Positions 23,789-36,199 of a DNA stretch of 64,000 nt are shown in pieces. The translations under genes and the position numbers were made by a program. The notes beneath the pieces were generated by a model. The model made no database searches, was not told the origin of the DNA, and worked only from the letters and a program-made list of their open reading frames with translations. Every line of letters starts with the position of its first letter. Positions within the stretch are counted from its first letter, which is position 1. Source of the DNA: Solanum dulcamara (taxonomy: Eukaryota; Streptophyta; Magnoliopsida; Solanales; Solanaceae); assembly GCF_947179165.1 (NCBI RefSeq), contig NC_077238.1:59291257-59355256 (forward strand), in the 5' to 3' direction.

Positions 23789-25899
23789 TATCATGACCCA
23801 AGCCTAGGCCCTAGATGTGACACGATGATCGAAAACTCTAAGGATTCCAACCAAACAATCTTAGCATACATAGCATACATAAGGTAATTAAATATAATGA
23901 ATTACATGTAAGAAACAACACAAGATAGATGTCAAAGAGAAAGTAAGTTTAACCCAATGCCTAAAATGGACTACACCCCTTTAAATCATCTAAATATTCC
24001 TCTATGTCTATACTTGAGGGGGGTTTAGGACAAGCTCCTAGATCACCCGAATTATAAGAGAAAATTCAAAGTAGTTAATATAAAATAAAGTTCCATCCTC
24101 GATAAATATAGACTCACCAATGACAACTGGAAGTGCTAAATCAACTCTAGCCATGAATTGGATGAACATCATCTGCCCCTACATTATGAGACAATGTAGT
24201 CAAAATATGAATTAGTACATAGAAGGTACTAAGTATGTGAAATATGCATGAACAATAAATATAGGGTGTAATCAATATGAATACAGACTCACCAATGACA
24301 ACTGGAAGTCCCGTCCTCGATAAATATAGACTCACCAATGACAATTGGAAGTGCTAAATCAATTCTAGCCATGAATCGGATGAACATCATCTGCCCCTAC
24401 ATTATGAGACAATGTAATCAAAATATGAATTAGTATATAGAAGGTACTAAGTATGTGAAATATGCATGAACAATAAATATAGGGTGTAATCAATATGAAT
24501 CATGGGATGCAAGACCTATATCCTTTAAAAGATGTATAAAATCATGAAAACATTAACACCATTTATCTCATTGGTCAATGCATCAAAAGAATATCATATT
24601 CATCATAAGAACTAATAACTCGACTGAAACTGTGTGGGATAAGACTTTTAACTGACATATAAGACCATGAAAACTAATACATGGAATCTGATGATTCCAG
24701 CATCGAGACTGGGAGGCTATCTTTACAGGGCATATGCTATAAGTAACTCTTAACTGGGCTATGTGGATCCAGCAGCTTTGCCATATTGGCATATTTAAAT
24801 CTACACAGACAATATAGTTTTAGAGTTAAGGTTGCTACAAGGATATCCTTGGGTAACTAATAACTTTACCAAATTGAACCCCATATAAAAGTCCTCTCAG
24901 TAAAATATAATCATAAGCATCATAGGGAAAGATAATAACGAATATCAACCCATGTTTATAAAATATCATAAGAATAGCTCATCTAGTCATCATCATAGTA
25001 AAAGCATAGGATTAGCTCATCTATCATATAAGTCATGAAATGTGGGTATAATCCTTTCATTATTACATATTTTTGATCATCACATCTTTAGGGTCGAACT
25101 TTCCCAATCTATAACTTGCTTGAAACATCATAGAATGATCATTCATAAACTTCTTTGCACAAAATATCTGTAACTCATTCATAAAGCTTTCATCGAAGTA
25201 ACTTGAAAATCATGATCATATCTAAAAATCATACTTGAAACTATCATATATCATGGGTCATTAAAATTAAACTTGAAATAATGTAATATGATGTGAATTA
25301 TCCATAATTAGACTAATAGCATTGAAAAACATCATAATTGAGAAGATTCAATCAAAATCATGCAATTAGGACTTTTAATTAAAGAAATCATGAGAGAATT
25401 AAGAAAAGATCTTTGGGATTCCATGGGTGAAAGGTACACATGGATGAAATCCCACATACTTTAATCTTTATTAGCCTAAATTGTAGAGATTGAAAGCTTG
25501 AACTTAAAGAACCCTTGAATTGCTTGTTGAAGAAGAAGAAGACCTTGAGAGAAAGACTTAAGAGAGTGGATTTTATGATTTGGGAAGTATGAAGAGAATG
25601 GGATAGTTAGAAGACTTTAGGGTGGTTAATAGGTATGAATTTAGTCCCTAAAACCATCCACATTCATTAATAAGGTGTAGAGAAAAGACTAATATAACCA
25701 TAATTAAAACTGAATCAGGAACTCATAAGGAGCCTTCACCATGGACCGTTAAAGGCACCACAGTCTGTGGTCTTCTCTATGGTTAGGGATTTAGGAATCT
25801 CTGAAAAATATTTGGGAAGGCTGCCCACTATGAGACCCACCACGGCCCGTTATGGGCACTACGGTCCGTGGTGGTTGCCTTGGACTTGAATTCTTGGGA
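23789..25899 (-). mobile_element. E1, 5' LTR (right copy), truncated at its outer end
   Basis: Aligns with 16700 to about 18640 of the left LTR. The last clear shared run is TTGGACTTGAATTCTTGGG, after which about 350 bp of the LTR, including its terminus and the target duplication, are missing and different sequence begins. It carries a 192-bp internal tandem duplication (24091-24500) that the left LTR lacks. Confidence 0.8.
24091..24500. repeat. 192-bp tandem duplication inside the E1 right LTR
   Basis: Copy 1 is 24091-24282 and copy 2 is 24309-24500, both from a CCATCCTCGATAAATATA-like start to ATCAATATGAAT. The 26 bp between them (24283-24308) is a further partial copy (GACTCACCAATGACAACTGG). 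The copies differ at only a few bases, so the duplication is younger than the LTR itself. Confidence 0.85.
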
Positions 25900-25903
25900 T
25901 TTT

Positions 25904-27670
25904 AGAGATACTCAACTCAAATCAACTCAACTCAAAGGACTTAGATATGAAAATATCCCAACTTAATAAGTCATGCAATATGTGTAAGAATGCTTTAAAA
26001 GTGATATACAATAATAAATTCAACCTAGTATAAATTAAAATATAATACTTTATTACTTAGGGAATATCTTTAACCAAAAACCATCACTTATGAGCTATGT
26101 GATAATATGTTGAACTACGGTCATTGCCATAACTGTCTAATACCTTGCTAGGGTAAGAGACACAAACTGATCTCTCGATCCAATAAGAGTCCTCTTTTGG
26201 GACAATGAAGAGTTTCTTGATTGAATAATATGATCCTCTCCTACACTGGCTACCTAGTTTATAGGGTTTGAGTTGTTCTATACTCTTACCCAAATCGATG
26301 CTCAATACTACTCTCAAGAAAATATAATTATCTCAACTGAGTACATTTACTCTATTAACTCATTTAGTCTCTTTTTCACTTAGCTCAAAGCTCAACTCTT
26401 CTCAACTCATCTCATCTCTTTAAAAATAAATATAATATCAACTCTATGAATGCATGTTCTAAAAGAAAATATTTTTGACCTCTCAACTCAATCACAAAAA
26501 TAGATGTTTAAAATACTCAACTCATTTTGTACTCAATAATTATCATACTCAAAATAATGATTAAGAGACTTCTCAACTAATGCTCAAAATAACAAATAAA
26601 GACTTCTCAAACTCACTCATGCTCAAACTCTTTTTCAATTAACTGATGAAAATAATTACTCATCCTTAACTCAACCATGCATAAAATAATTAATGCAACT
26701 CAATTAAGGTTCATGCGAGTGCAAACATGAATCCATAATCTCAAAAATTCAACTCAAGAAACTCATCAAGGTATAATTGAATATATACAAGAACACAATG
26801 GAATTTACATACACAACTTAAGAATTTACATTATCAAAAATTCAAAACTCAATCTTGAGACTTTAATTTACTATATAGAGAGATAGGGAAATAGCACGAA
26901 CTTGGTCCAACATTATGATTTTCTTACATACCTGGAATGAAGGTTATCTATGAGAAAATTGAAAACTTGGCTTGAAATTCTTGAATCCTAGCTTTTCTCC
27001 TTCTCTCCAATTCTTCCTCTCAAAAGTTTTTTGTTGTTAATGAGGGAAAAACCTCATTGGGTACTGATAAGGGATAGATTTTAGTCCCAAAATGAATTGG
27101 GTTAAGTTTGGAAAAAAGTAGAAAAAAGACCGAAATTCCCCTCATTAAAATGAAAGATGTGCAAATTTTGCACTCCCAGGTCCGCGTTGTGGACTTGTTC
27201 CCTAACTTAAGACTTTAAAAATAAAAGGACATTGTTCAGCTTATGTAGTGATGTTTTTATTCTCTCTGCACCGTGGAACCATCACAGACTTCTGCAAGAT
27301 TAGAGTGTCTCGTGTAAAATAGTCATAACTTTTTCTTCGAACTACATTGATGAAATATTGATGGAATTGGAAAGAAGACTCGTAGAAATTTAATTTTGTG
27401 GGTCATGAGCCACCTAAATCTTTATATATTGATAGATATGGTCATTTAAATTTGACCATTGTACGAACTCATATGAAAACTTAGCTGATATAAATTCTTT
27501 AAAATTGGCTTGGTGTTAGAGATCCCTTATGACCCTAAAACACATCTAATACACTTTAAATACTTACGAATTGATATTAACACATATACAACTAGAATTC
27601 ATTGAGTACGTGCCTATATGAATATGAAGAATTATTCGAGTCTTAGCATAAATGTTTTTGGGGTGTTACA
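25904..27670 (-). mobile_element. Outer part of another minus-strand LTR
   Basis: This stretch ends GGGGTGTTACA, which on the minus strand is a typical LTR start (TGTAACACCCC). It begins without a terminus where the E1 right LTR breaks off. It is rich in CTCAACTCAA words (25914-25945 and about 26330-26700) and has no credible gene. It may be the other half of the LTR that starts at 16241, with E1 inserted between the halves. Confidence 0.5.
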
Positions 27671-27772
27671 AAATGTCTATCTCTTGTTATTACTACATAG
27701 ATGGGTTATAGTAGTGGTTCTTCCATCGGAGGGTTAGAGAGGGTTCCATCTCAGTGGGTTAGGGTCATGAAA
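27671..27772 (+). mobile_element. Tail of the 5' LTR of element G
   Basis: About 100 bp aligning with the end of the G 3' LTR at 29939-30042 (shared ATGTCTATCTC, GGGTTGTAGTAGTG-like and AGGGTCATGA runs). The upstream part is lost where the minus-strand LTR ends at 27670. A PBS follows. Confidence 0.7.
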
Positions 27773-27776
27773 AAAT

Positions 27777-27788
27777 TGATATCAGAGC
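27777..27788 (+). promoter_or_regulatory. Primer-binding site of element G
   Basis: TGATATCAGAGC, 11 of 12 positions matching the tRNA-iMet complement, directly after the 5' LTR tail. It fixes the plus orientation of element G. Confidence 0.75.
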
Positions 27789-27973
27789 TCTAGGTTTGTT
27801 GATCTTGTTGTACGAAAATGAATCTAGTAGATTCTTGCGGAATCATATAGAAATGTCTGTACTTTTATTCTAGAGGCTACATGACTTTAGGAAGAATTAT
27901 CTATCTTCTTATCCTTTTATGTTATTACTTTATTCCAATCGGTATCTAACTTCTTTCACTCTCCTATCTGTAG

Positions 27974-28039
27974 ATGATTAACACACGTTACAATGGTGTT
28001 CAACCCTTAGCTCTCATCGAGCCAGAGAAAGATCCAACT
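27974..28039 (+). pseudogene. Truncated gag start of element G
   Basis: The ATG at 27974 opens a short frame (M-I-N-T-R-Y-N-G-V-Q) about 190 bp after the PBS, where a gypsy gag begins. It is cut off at about 28039 by an LTR fragment of the E1/E5 family in minus orientation. I infer gag from position and from the style of the N terminus only; no capsid motif remains. Confidence 0.4.
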
Positions 28040-28165
28040 TGCCATGGCCCGACCTAGGTCCTAGTAGTAAAACATCGATTAAAACCCCGAAGGGCTCCAA
28101 CAAAGCCTCTTAACATATCATTAATTATACATAAGGTAAAGTAAAGTATCCTTATCTATTTGATG
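28040..28165 (-). mobile_element. LTR fragment of the E1/E5 family
   Basis: About 125 bp starting TGCCATGGCCCGACCTAGG, matching the plus-strand start of the E1 and E5 LTRs (decayed TGTCATGACCC, then CTAGGTCCTAG) and continuing through CTCTTAACATATCATTAAT and ACATAAGGTAAAG. It replaces most of the inside of element G. Confidence 0.6.
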
Positions 28166-28251
28166 ATACAAGTACTACTATATCATTGCCTTAGCCCAAT
28201 TTTTCCTAGTTTGATCATTCAAGGACGAGTGATGGGTAAATTGATATCTAT
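28166..28251 (+). mobile_element. 3' end of the internal region of element G
   Basis: The words GATCATTCAAGGACGAGTGATGG recall the sequence that commonly follows the integrase stop and precedes the polypurine tract in plant gypsy elements. It lies just before the G 3' LTR. No coding capacity remains. Confidence 0.45.
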
Positions 28252-30042
28252 TCTAACAACCTATTTTTTTATAGATAAGCCAATGAGGGAGTAGTTTAGA
28301 ACAGAAAACTTTTGAGTAGTGACTTGGGAATTTTGAACCTAGGCTAGACTTTGACAAAATATAAGTCAGATGAGGTCTAGGGTAATCCATTAATAAAGAG
28401 AGGATTGATTTCTAAGTTTGACCATTTTATTTGATGGCCAAGACGATAAGAGCATGTACGAATTTATGAAATTGAATTTAGGCAAGTAGAACTCCCATAA
28501 TTGATCTTGGCATTAAGTATTAAATTTAGAACCTAATGGGTTGAGGGTGTGTTGCAAAATAGGAGCTTAAGACCCAAATTCTGATTGTCATTCTCTGTGC
28601 AACCCACCATAGCGGGGTCACTGTGTTGGGATGGGGTCCGATGTGGCAGGCTAAATGGAATTAAAAATAGAAAAAGTCCCAAAAACATTATTTTTTGCAA
28701 AACTTCATTATTGATAACTAAGGGGTGACCCAGGGAAGTTTCTCATCATTTTTCTTTTAATTCTCATGCCAAAGATAATCAATTACTCCCCTAATCCATA
28801 TTGATTCATAGAACTTAGAATCATAGTTGATTAACCTTAGAACTTGAAATTAATGGTGAGAAAAGCCTTAATTGGGAATTGGGATCATGAGTTTTGCCAA
28901 AGGTTGGCATTTTTTATAATCTGGGTAAATTAGACCATTTTATTGATTCTTTGCATATGTTTAGTTATTTTTAGACCAAGAACAAGACGAAAAACATCGA
29001 AAAGGAAAAGCTCCAGCTGTGTACAGTTTTCAAGGCTTGGTTTTGAGGTAAGTGATGGTTTGTTTTCCCGTTTATGTCATATATTCCTACTAACTTCTCC
29101 ATTTTATGCATGTATGCATATGAATAAAGAAATATAGAATGAATCAAATGATATGACTGTACATGACCAATTGCATGAAATGAACTTGTTACTTGATGGT
29201 TGTAAATGTGTTATACTATTCATTGAGATTATGATTGGTTTGTGGTTGAATGGATTGGGTGTTATTTTTCAATAAATATTTGGATTAGGTGTCATGTTCT
29301 AACACAATATTGGATCGGGTGTCACATTCGATAAAAAATTAGATCGGGTGTCATATTGTGACATACTAACAGTTTGAGTGTGTGTTCTATGAGAGAACCA
29401 TTATTTGATTGAGAAATTAAAATTGAGATTGTTAACTTGTTAACTGTATATTGCTCTGGAAATGGTAAATTGGTAATGTGTTTTGTATATATTTGTTTAC
29501 CGTATTGTGGTTACCTACTTATATTTCACTTATTGGAATAGTTGTATTATCCTACTAATACACTGTGGTTTGTGTATTGATATTGCACTTGCTCTTCCTT
29601 TCTTGAGTACAGGGTATCTTAAGGAGGCTGTTGAGAGACCTCAAATAGGAGATTACTGATTTTAGATTTCAAGGGTGAGCCCATTCTTTTAGTCTTCCAT
29701 GAATTCTTCTCATTCTTGGTCCCTTTTTTCACAACATAGACCTTTCAGACTGTTGTTTATTTTATAGTTTTCGGGATTGTATCCCCTTTTCTCTAGACCT
29801 CTTGGTATTAGAGTTTTGGTACAATGACTTTTAGATTCTAGGAGTTGAATTTCTTCTTGTTTATGTTCTTGTTTGTTAACATAGTGAGTTTATGAAAATT
29901 CAACTTTTAAACTAATATTTAACCTATTTCCATATCTTAAAATGTCTATCTCTTTTTATTACTGCTTAGTTGGGTTGTAGTAGTGATTATCCCACCAAAG
30001 GGTTAAAGTGAGTTTCAATCATGGGGGATCAGGGTCATGATA
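28252..30042 (+). mobile_element. 3' LTR of element G
   Basis: About 1.79 kb, from a decayed TGTAACAACC start to GGGTCATGATA. Its last 100 bp pair with 27671-27772. It contains a four-copy 30-bp repeat (29251-29370). The next base starts the truncated E3 LTR, so the outer flank is not original genomic DNA. Confidence 0.6.
29251..29370. repeat. Four-copy 30-bp tandem repeat in the G LTR
   Basis: Units at 29251, 29281, 29311 and 29341, each starting with a form of TGGATCGGGTGTCA and ending in an AT-rich tail. The register is exactly 30 bp although the copies differ at many bases. Confidence 0.75.
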
Positions 30043-31312
30043 ATAAGTCACTTAGTATCAAGTATGTCAATCACAGAGACAAAAAGGAGTATATACACAA
30101 CCTCACAATGACATATAAAATGTAATGCAATGCAATGTTAAATAAAATGATGCATAATCATTAATCGCTAGAACCATTTCCCATTGACATCACCAAAACC
30201 ATTTTTTATCGGCATAATCATCAATCGCCTAACCCATTTTTCATTGCCATAATCATCAATCAGATATCATTACAGTGTTCTAGAACTAATGCAAATAATC
30301 ATGTTCACACAAATAATGAGAATGCAATCTATATCAAGGCAATTCACATCACATTATCAATAATAAATCAATATTAATATTTACATCATTCACAACAATA
30401 TAGTTCATCATAGTCTTCATATCATTTCCCTTTTCATCACATAATTAGGATCAATCGATGAGCAAGTACTATAAGTCAATTTCCATATCAACGATGAACA
30501 AAAATGACAATCACATTAGGGCTACGATAGCATTTCATTGAATTCACATTAATTTCATGTCAAGAAGTTTACATTTCCAATCACAATCATAGCATACATT
30601 GCCTTTTTATTAACTCTATTCTTTAAATAAGGATAATTCACATGATTAGAGTCACATACATTATTTTCATTACTCCCCAACACACATATGAAAGGAAAAT
30701 AGGTAGTTATATAATATTTATGGAGTTTTAGAAGATCACTTGTCTTAATCAATACTCGATCAATCAAACAAATGCACCTTCCCATTCTGAATAGTTTCCA
30801 AATCACCACAATATAATCAAAATAATAATTCTCAATCAAATTCCGTAACCAACGAACCCTACAAAAATGAAATTAAGAAAAAGGGTCAAAACAGCTAAAA
30901 CATCCTATTTTGAAAACAAGATTCAAATTTGAAAATTTTTATATGAAAATGTTAATTAAAGAATTTGGAGCTCATTAGCAAAAACAATTTCAAAAATAGA
31001 GGTCAAAATAGTCCTTAATCACCATTTAAAGAAATTTTTAGTTCTTGAGAAAATTCCCAAAATTTGTAGTCTAAACTCAATGATTCGGGGTTAAAAATCA
31101 CAATATAATCGATTGGTATTGAAGAGTCTTGATTAAAAATACTTACCCAATCAACCAAACTTGAAATATCACTTCAAAAATTGCCTATCTGAGGTTCCCA
31201 ACAATAGAGCAATGGGGTAAAGCCCCAGCTAAACCCCCTATACATGACGCTTTTGCGATACATGGTGTCTCTTTTGCGGCGTTGCTTTCGCGACTACTGG
31301 TTCACTTAAGGG
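30043..31312 (-). mobile_element. E3, left (3') LTR, part before the E2 insertion
   Basis: The first ~90 bp (TATCAAGTATGTCAATCACAG and onward) align with 51545-51650 in the E3 right LTR. The beginning of the LTR (about 560 bp by comparison) is missing at its left edge. The stretch continues to 31312, where E2 is inserted, and resumes at 42906. The bulk (about 30140-31300) has no counterpart in the right LTR, which seems to have lost about 1 kb. No genes seen. Confidence 0.6.
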
Positions 31313-34300
31313 TGTAATGCCTCTCCAGGTCAGTTTTCAATTTAAGAATTTATTCCATCATTTAGAGCATTCCTTTAGTGACCCCAAGTCATTTATGACT
31401 TGCTGGAACTAACTGTTCGATTGTCTGGTCGTTCGTTTGGGTTTTACGCCTGTTTCCCTATTTTGGAGTTGTTTTAACATTAAAAGTTGACTTGGGTCAT
31501 AAATTCAGGAAAACAACCTCAAAACATAATTCTAACAGTTCCATTAGCTCTGGAATGACCAAAATAGGCTAGTAGCATAGTCGGCATGGGTATCAAGGTA
31601 ATCAATATGAGTTTAAGACCATTTGGCGCTTTTACTTTTGAAATTTAGCCTACAGTTGAGTTTGGTCAACATTCTTGGAAAATAGGCTCGGATAAAAATT
31701 CTAACAATATGGTTAGTTTTGGAATGTTGAGTTTTGTCTAGAATAACCCTTTGTTCACTTCCGAGGCTTTTGATCTAATCTCGAGGCACGTTATGGAATT
31801 TAGCTCCAAATGGCCTTTGGGTAGGGGACCCACTTTCAGTTGTAATGATCTCGTATGAAAATATTTACTGTGCCATTGAGTTCAAAATATCGAATTTGGT
31901 AGGGTAGCATATCTCATTTGCACGCACAAGATTCTAAATAAATTTTGAGCATCCCATCGGAGGATTTAAACTTGGTGAAAAACTCAGCTTTTAGCTGATA
32001 TCTTGTGCAGCATGAATTGCTCTCCACAATTGCGGGCCCCTATCTACGTTCATGGAGGTCCTTTTGTTTTTTCTCCGCAATCGTGAAGACATGGATGCGT
32101 TCGTGGAGGTCCATCAAGTTGATATCTGCGTTCACGAAGCCATGGTCGCGTTCACAAAGGCTTGAGTCTTTAGAATCCACGATCACGGGCCTATGGCCAT
32201 ACTTGCAAATACCAAGATCCTTGTCCTCCGCATTCGCAGAGTACTGTAGTTGTGTTCACGAAGGCCAATGTCCTGGTCTTTTAATAAAGACCAAGGAAAA
32301 TTTTCAGATTTCAATTCAAAGTTCAAACATAGTTTTCTCATTTGTCTTAATCTCAAATTAGGTGATTCATTGGTCTAAATTCAAAAGAATCTTGTGGGGA
32401 ATCTATTGGTGAGTCGAAAATGTGAGGGGAAGCTTTTTTTGTGGTAAGTATTTGTATTTAGCCACTACTCTAGCGATTTTTAGAGTGAAATATTATTGCA
32501 CTTTGGATAATTGTAACCTGACCAATTTAACTCCATTTTTAGTAATTTTGAGGCTAGATTGTGGAGTTTTTCACATGGAATGTCATAGTATAATTTTTTA
32601 CTTTGAGGGCTTTTCATTCTTGAGTTTTAGCTGATCAAAAAAGCTGCCTTTTCCATATTTTAGCTCAAATTTTATGAATTTTAGTTGTATTCTCTTCTCT
32701 CATAGTTTCCCACCCCGAATTGTGATATATTTTTATTTTTGAGCTAGGGGTGATGTTTAGAACCTATTTTTGAGGTCAATTCCAGAATTCTGGTAATTTA
32801 CCGTTTTAGACCCCAAAATTGGTCTATCTCTGAATTTAATAAATTTAGTGTCATAATGATCATATGAACGTTGTGATTATATTATTTATAGCGTGGAAGC
32901 ATTCAGAGGCCTCTCAGAAGAGAAAAGCTCTAGTTTTGTGAGTTAGAGTGCGCGTGGTAGGATTTCAGGTAGGCTATGGTTTTCCCCTCGTAAGACTGAG
33001 CATGTTTAGCCAATTGTACATTTATTTGTATAAGTTTGGAGGGGTTTGGGTGAAGAGCATTCTAAATTCTTAGAATCTATGTCCTAGGCCTTATTTTGGG
33101 TAATTGTTGGACTGTGTAAGAATGACTCTGGTGGTTGTTGGTTGTTTCTATCCTACAATGATTGTTGTCCCTATGGTTGTGTGTTTGGAACCATGTTTGG
33201 CCTTAGTCTAGGTTTAGACTAGTGTTGCCTTAGACTTGCATGATTTTGGTGTCGTTGGGCCTTAGAGCTTTTTCTGAAGTTGTTTAAGGCAGTTAACTCC
33301 ATGTAGACTGATATAGCAGACTTGAGTCTGAGAGTCTAAGCCTTAGGTAGAAAGTAACTCAGCTTGTGACTTTATCTCCATAATTCCCTATTCCTCTATC
33401 GGTCCTGTATCACTAGATTATTGATTTTTGGAAGTTTTATCGGTGATTCGATTTATATTTGGTTCTCCTAGAAAAATTCATTAATGACACTCGATTTGGG
33501 GGTACTCCCCGTGATGAACGGTGGGTCATCGATTCTAATTTGAATCGATCTCTTAGTTACGAATACCCGATCAAAGTCTGTGGTCCAGCTTACTTGTATT
33601 CGGCTCCTTAGGTATAGTTACCCAGTTAAAGTCCGTGGTCTAGCTTACTTGTGTCTAGGATTCCTAGCTACAGATACCCAACTAAATTCCACGGTCTATA
33701 TTTCCCATGCTCGACCATTGGCAATAGTAATCTGATTAAAGTCCATGGTCTAGCCAACTTATGTTGGCTCATTAGCTACAGTTACCTGGTTGCAGTCTAT
33801 GGTCTAACTTGCATGTCGTTAAACACTTGATTCCCTGATGAATCTTTGGTTAAGTCTTCGTATACTCTCAATGGTGGGTTGAGGTGTTAGATTTTGGAAA
33901 TTGTTCGGTTCAAGTCTTGGAATTGGTGATACTATGGAAGTCTCTTTGGTTCCGTTCAATTTCTTTTAACTAATCTTGCATCTGTCAGGCTTATGAGAGT
34001 CCATAAAGGTGATTACTCTTTATTTGTTCACGAGCGTACTCATCGAGTCTATGGGAGCCTGGCAGAGTTAGTTAGATTATCTTTGTTTGCTATTACGCTC
34101 GTGTACATACCCATCTTTATTTGTTGTCCTATCTTTGGTTGTGATTACTTACTCATATTTTTGTTTTTTTTTGCTTATCTTGCTCAGCTGGTCTATGATG
34201 CCTACTGGGTACCTATTATTTTTGTACTTATACTACACTCTTTTTGTGATGCAGGTCCGAGTACTAGCTACCGACATTGATTTGAGCCAGCTGCGGACAT

Positions 34301-34665
34301 GATCTGAGGTGGGGTGAGCTCATAGAATCCTAGATTTACCCGGCTTCTTTTGTATATATATTTTTTCTATGTTTTACTATTTGAGACAACTTTATTTCCA
34401 TGGTCCACTTCTGGGACTTGTACTATTTTACTAGCAGCTCTCAAAAGGTGACTTTCAGGTTTTGGAAGGATTCTGTTTAGTTTGTATATATCTAGTTTCT
34501 TCTACCCGTTCATGTATTCTCCTATTATTTTCCTTACTGTTTTAGATTAGATTGCTGGTCTTCTCCCCTAATATCATATTACTTACAGTTCTGTGATATG
34601 GGTCGGTTTGCCTTCTAGTGGGTTATAATAGGCGCCATCATGACTTGAGAAATTGGGTCATGATA
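31313..34665 (+). mobile_element. E2, 5' LTR
   Basis: A 3353-bp LTR from TGTAATGCCTCTCCAGG to GGGTCATGATA. It pairs over its length with 39636-42900; the first 60 aligned bases differ at 7 positions by my count, so the insertion is old. It includes CGCGTTCGCGAAG-like CpG motifs (about 32020-32270), a palindrome (32275-32292), a five-copy 55-bp repeat (33564-33830) and TATATATA tracts near 34350 and 34485. Open frames inside it (for example 32005-32361 and 33993-34280) have no recognisable domain. Confidence 0.9.
33564..33830. repeat. Five-copy 55-bp tandem repeat in the E2 5' LTR
   Basis: Units start at about 33564, 33619, 33675, 33728 and 33783 (spacing 55, 56, 53, 55). The core is TACCCGGTTAAAGTCCGTGG followed by TCTAGCTTACTTG. 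The same five units with the same spacing are in the 3' LTR. Confidence 0.85.
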
Positions 34666-34668
34666 AGT

Positions 34669-34680
34669 TAGTATCAGAGC
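34669..34680 (+). promoter_or_regulatory. Primer-binding site of E2
   Basis: TAGTATCAGAGC, 11 of 12 positions matching the tRNA-iMet complement, 3 bp after the 5' LTR end. Confidence 0.85.
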
Positions 34681-34905
34681 CCTAAGTTCACCGGTGTCAC
34701 TTGTACAGAGCTAACTTCCAGTATAGTCCTGCAGATCGGCACGGAGAGGTTCGTGACTTATCTTCAAGAGAATAATAATGCCTTTAGGAACGTGTCCCTT
34801 TTCTATCACAATCGTGCAGTTTGTATCTTGTTGGTTTCTGGAAATCTCACTTATTCCACTCTTTTCTAGGAGGGATCACACACGAGCTAGAAGTAGAGGC
34901 TAACC

Positions 34906-36190
34906 ATGGGTTCATATCAGGGCTGCAGCACCAGCCTGAGACCGAGATCAGACTCCGGAGCAGGAGGTAGAGCTACTAGTATCTCTAGTACATTAGCAGC
35001 CGATGGACCCAATACCAGCCCAGCTACCTCCCGAGACAGAAGGAGTTTTGTACTTACAGGAGATGCTCGCCCAGATTTTGGCTACCATTGGGGATATGTA
35101 GCAGGCCCCAGATCCAGTTCCCCCAGTATCATAGGACAATCCTACACCAACAATATATGTTGTCAACAGCCACCGACACTGGCCTCTCAGCCTGATGATT
35201 TGGAAGGCATCATGCCACTTTCGGAGTAGAAGATGCTTGGGGTATTCCTTCGACTATCACCCTAAGATTTTATGGGGATGTGGGTGAGTATTCCCATGAG
35301 TTTCTACTCTCTTACCGTGAGAGGCTAACAATTTTGGGTTTAGTGGAGTCGAGAGGAGGTGACTTCAATGCTTACCAACTAGACAGTCCCGTCCAATAGT
35401 GGTGGCGTAATACTTAGAGACTACGCTAGATGGGTCTCCATCGGTCACATGGGCTGAGTTTTCAAAGGCCTTCTTGGCCCAATTTAACCCAAGAGCTTCA
35501 GAGATCTGCTCCAGAATCAGTTCTCCCAATTAGAGCAGGGCTCCATAAAAGTATTAAGAGTACGAGGCCCAATTTTACCAGCTCTCCAGGTATGCCTCCA
35601 TGATATTACCTTTTGCAGGTGGTAAACTATGCCCGCACCTCTAGCAGCTCCGTCACGAAGCTTAGGAAGGTAGCGACAAGAGAGCTAGATAGGAGGATGG
35701 CCATGATGGGTACTGCTTTAGACCCTTGGAGACCTATGATATATCTCTCCAAAGATTTCAGTTGCGTCAGTCCAGCCACCCCTTCCAAGCCTCTCTTTTG
35801 ATATTTAAGGGTGATCAGCACAGTCAGATCGATTCTAGTACTGTTTCGAGTCAGGGCTGAGGTGGTTCGCTGATGGGTTCTTCAGGATGGGGTAACTGAG
35901 CTCTAACATTCAAATGATATTCCTAGGGGTGCTATGAGTGCGGGGAGCTAGATCATTGGTCCCATGAGTGCCCTCGCTACAGGCTACCCCTACTAGCACC
36001 ACAGGTAAATAGACCTGCGTCAAAACCAGCACCTCTAGTTAGAGGCGGAGGCCAGGGTTAGGAATGAAGGGGTGGTAATCAGGATGCATGGGGTGGTCCC
36101 CGAGGAGGCAAGTCAGTAGGCAGAGTCAATGCACAGGGTAGAGGAGCCCAACCCATTTCTATGCAAGTCCAACTAGAGTAGAGGTAGAGG
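34906..36190 (+). pseudogene. E2 gag relic
   Basis: Gag of E2, started at the ATG at 34906, about 225 bp past the PBS. The first 107 codons are open but probably frame-shifted. Capsid-like sequence follows in other frames. The nucleocapsid knuckle at 35930-35971 is intact: C-Y-E-C-G-E-L-D-H-W-S-H-E-C, a perfect CX2CX4HX4C that would bind zinc and package the element RNA. A Gly/Arg-rich tail follows (about 36040-36190). Several frame changes and stops mean no full Gag could be made. This is the best match for the ancestor of the gag relics in U0 and U1. Confidence 0.8.
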
Positions 36191-36199
36191 CCTTGAATG

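Noticed and set aside
32005..32361. 118-codon open frame
   Set aside because: Inside the E2 5' LTR; the homologous part of the 3' LTR does not keep the frame in recognisable form.
33564..33830. Regular repeats that might suggest a CRISPR array
   Set aside because: Units are adjacent and diverged, with no conserved repeat/unique spacer alternation, and lie in an LTR of a plant retrotransposon.
33993..34302. Two overlapping hydrophobic open frames resembling membrane segments
   Set aside because: Hydrophobicity comes from T-rich LTR sequence; they lie just before the LTR end and PBS and have no domain.
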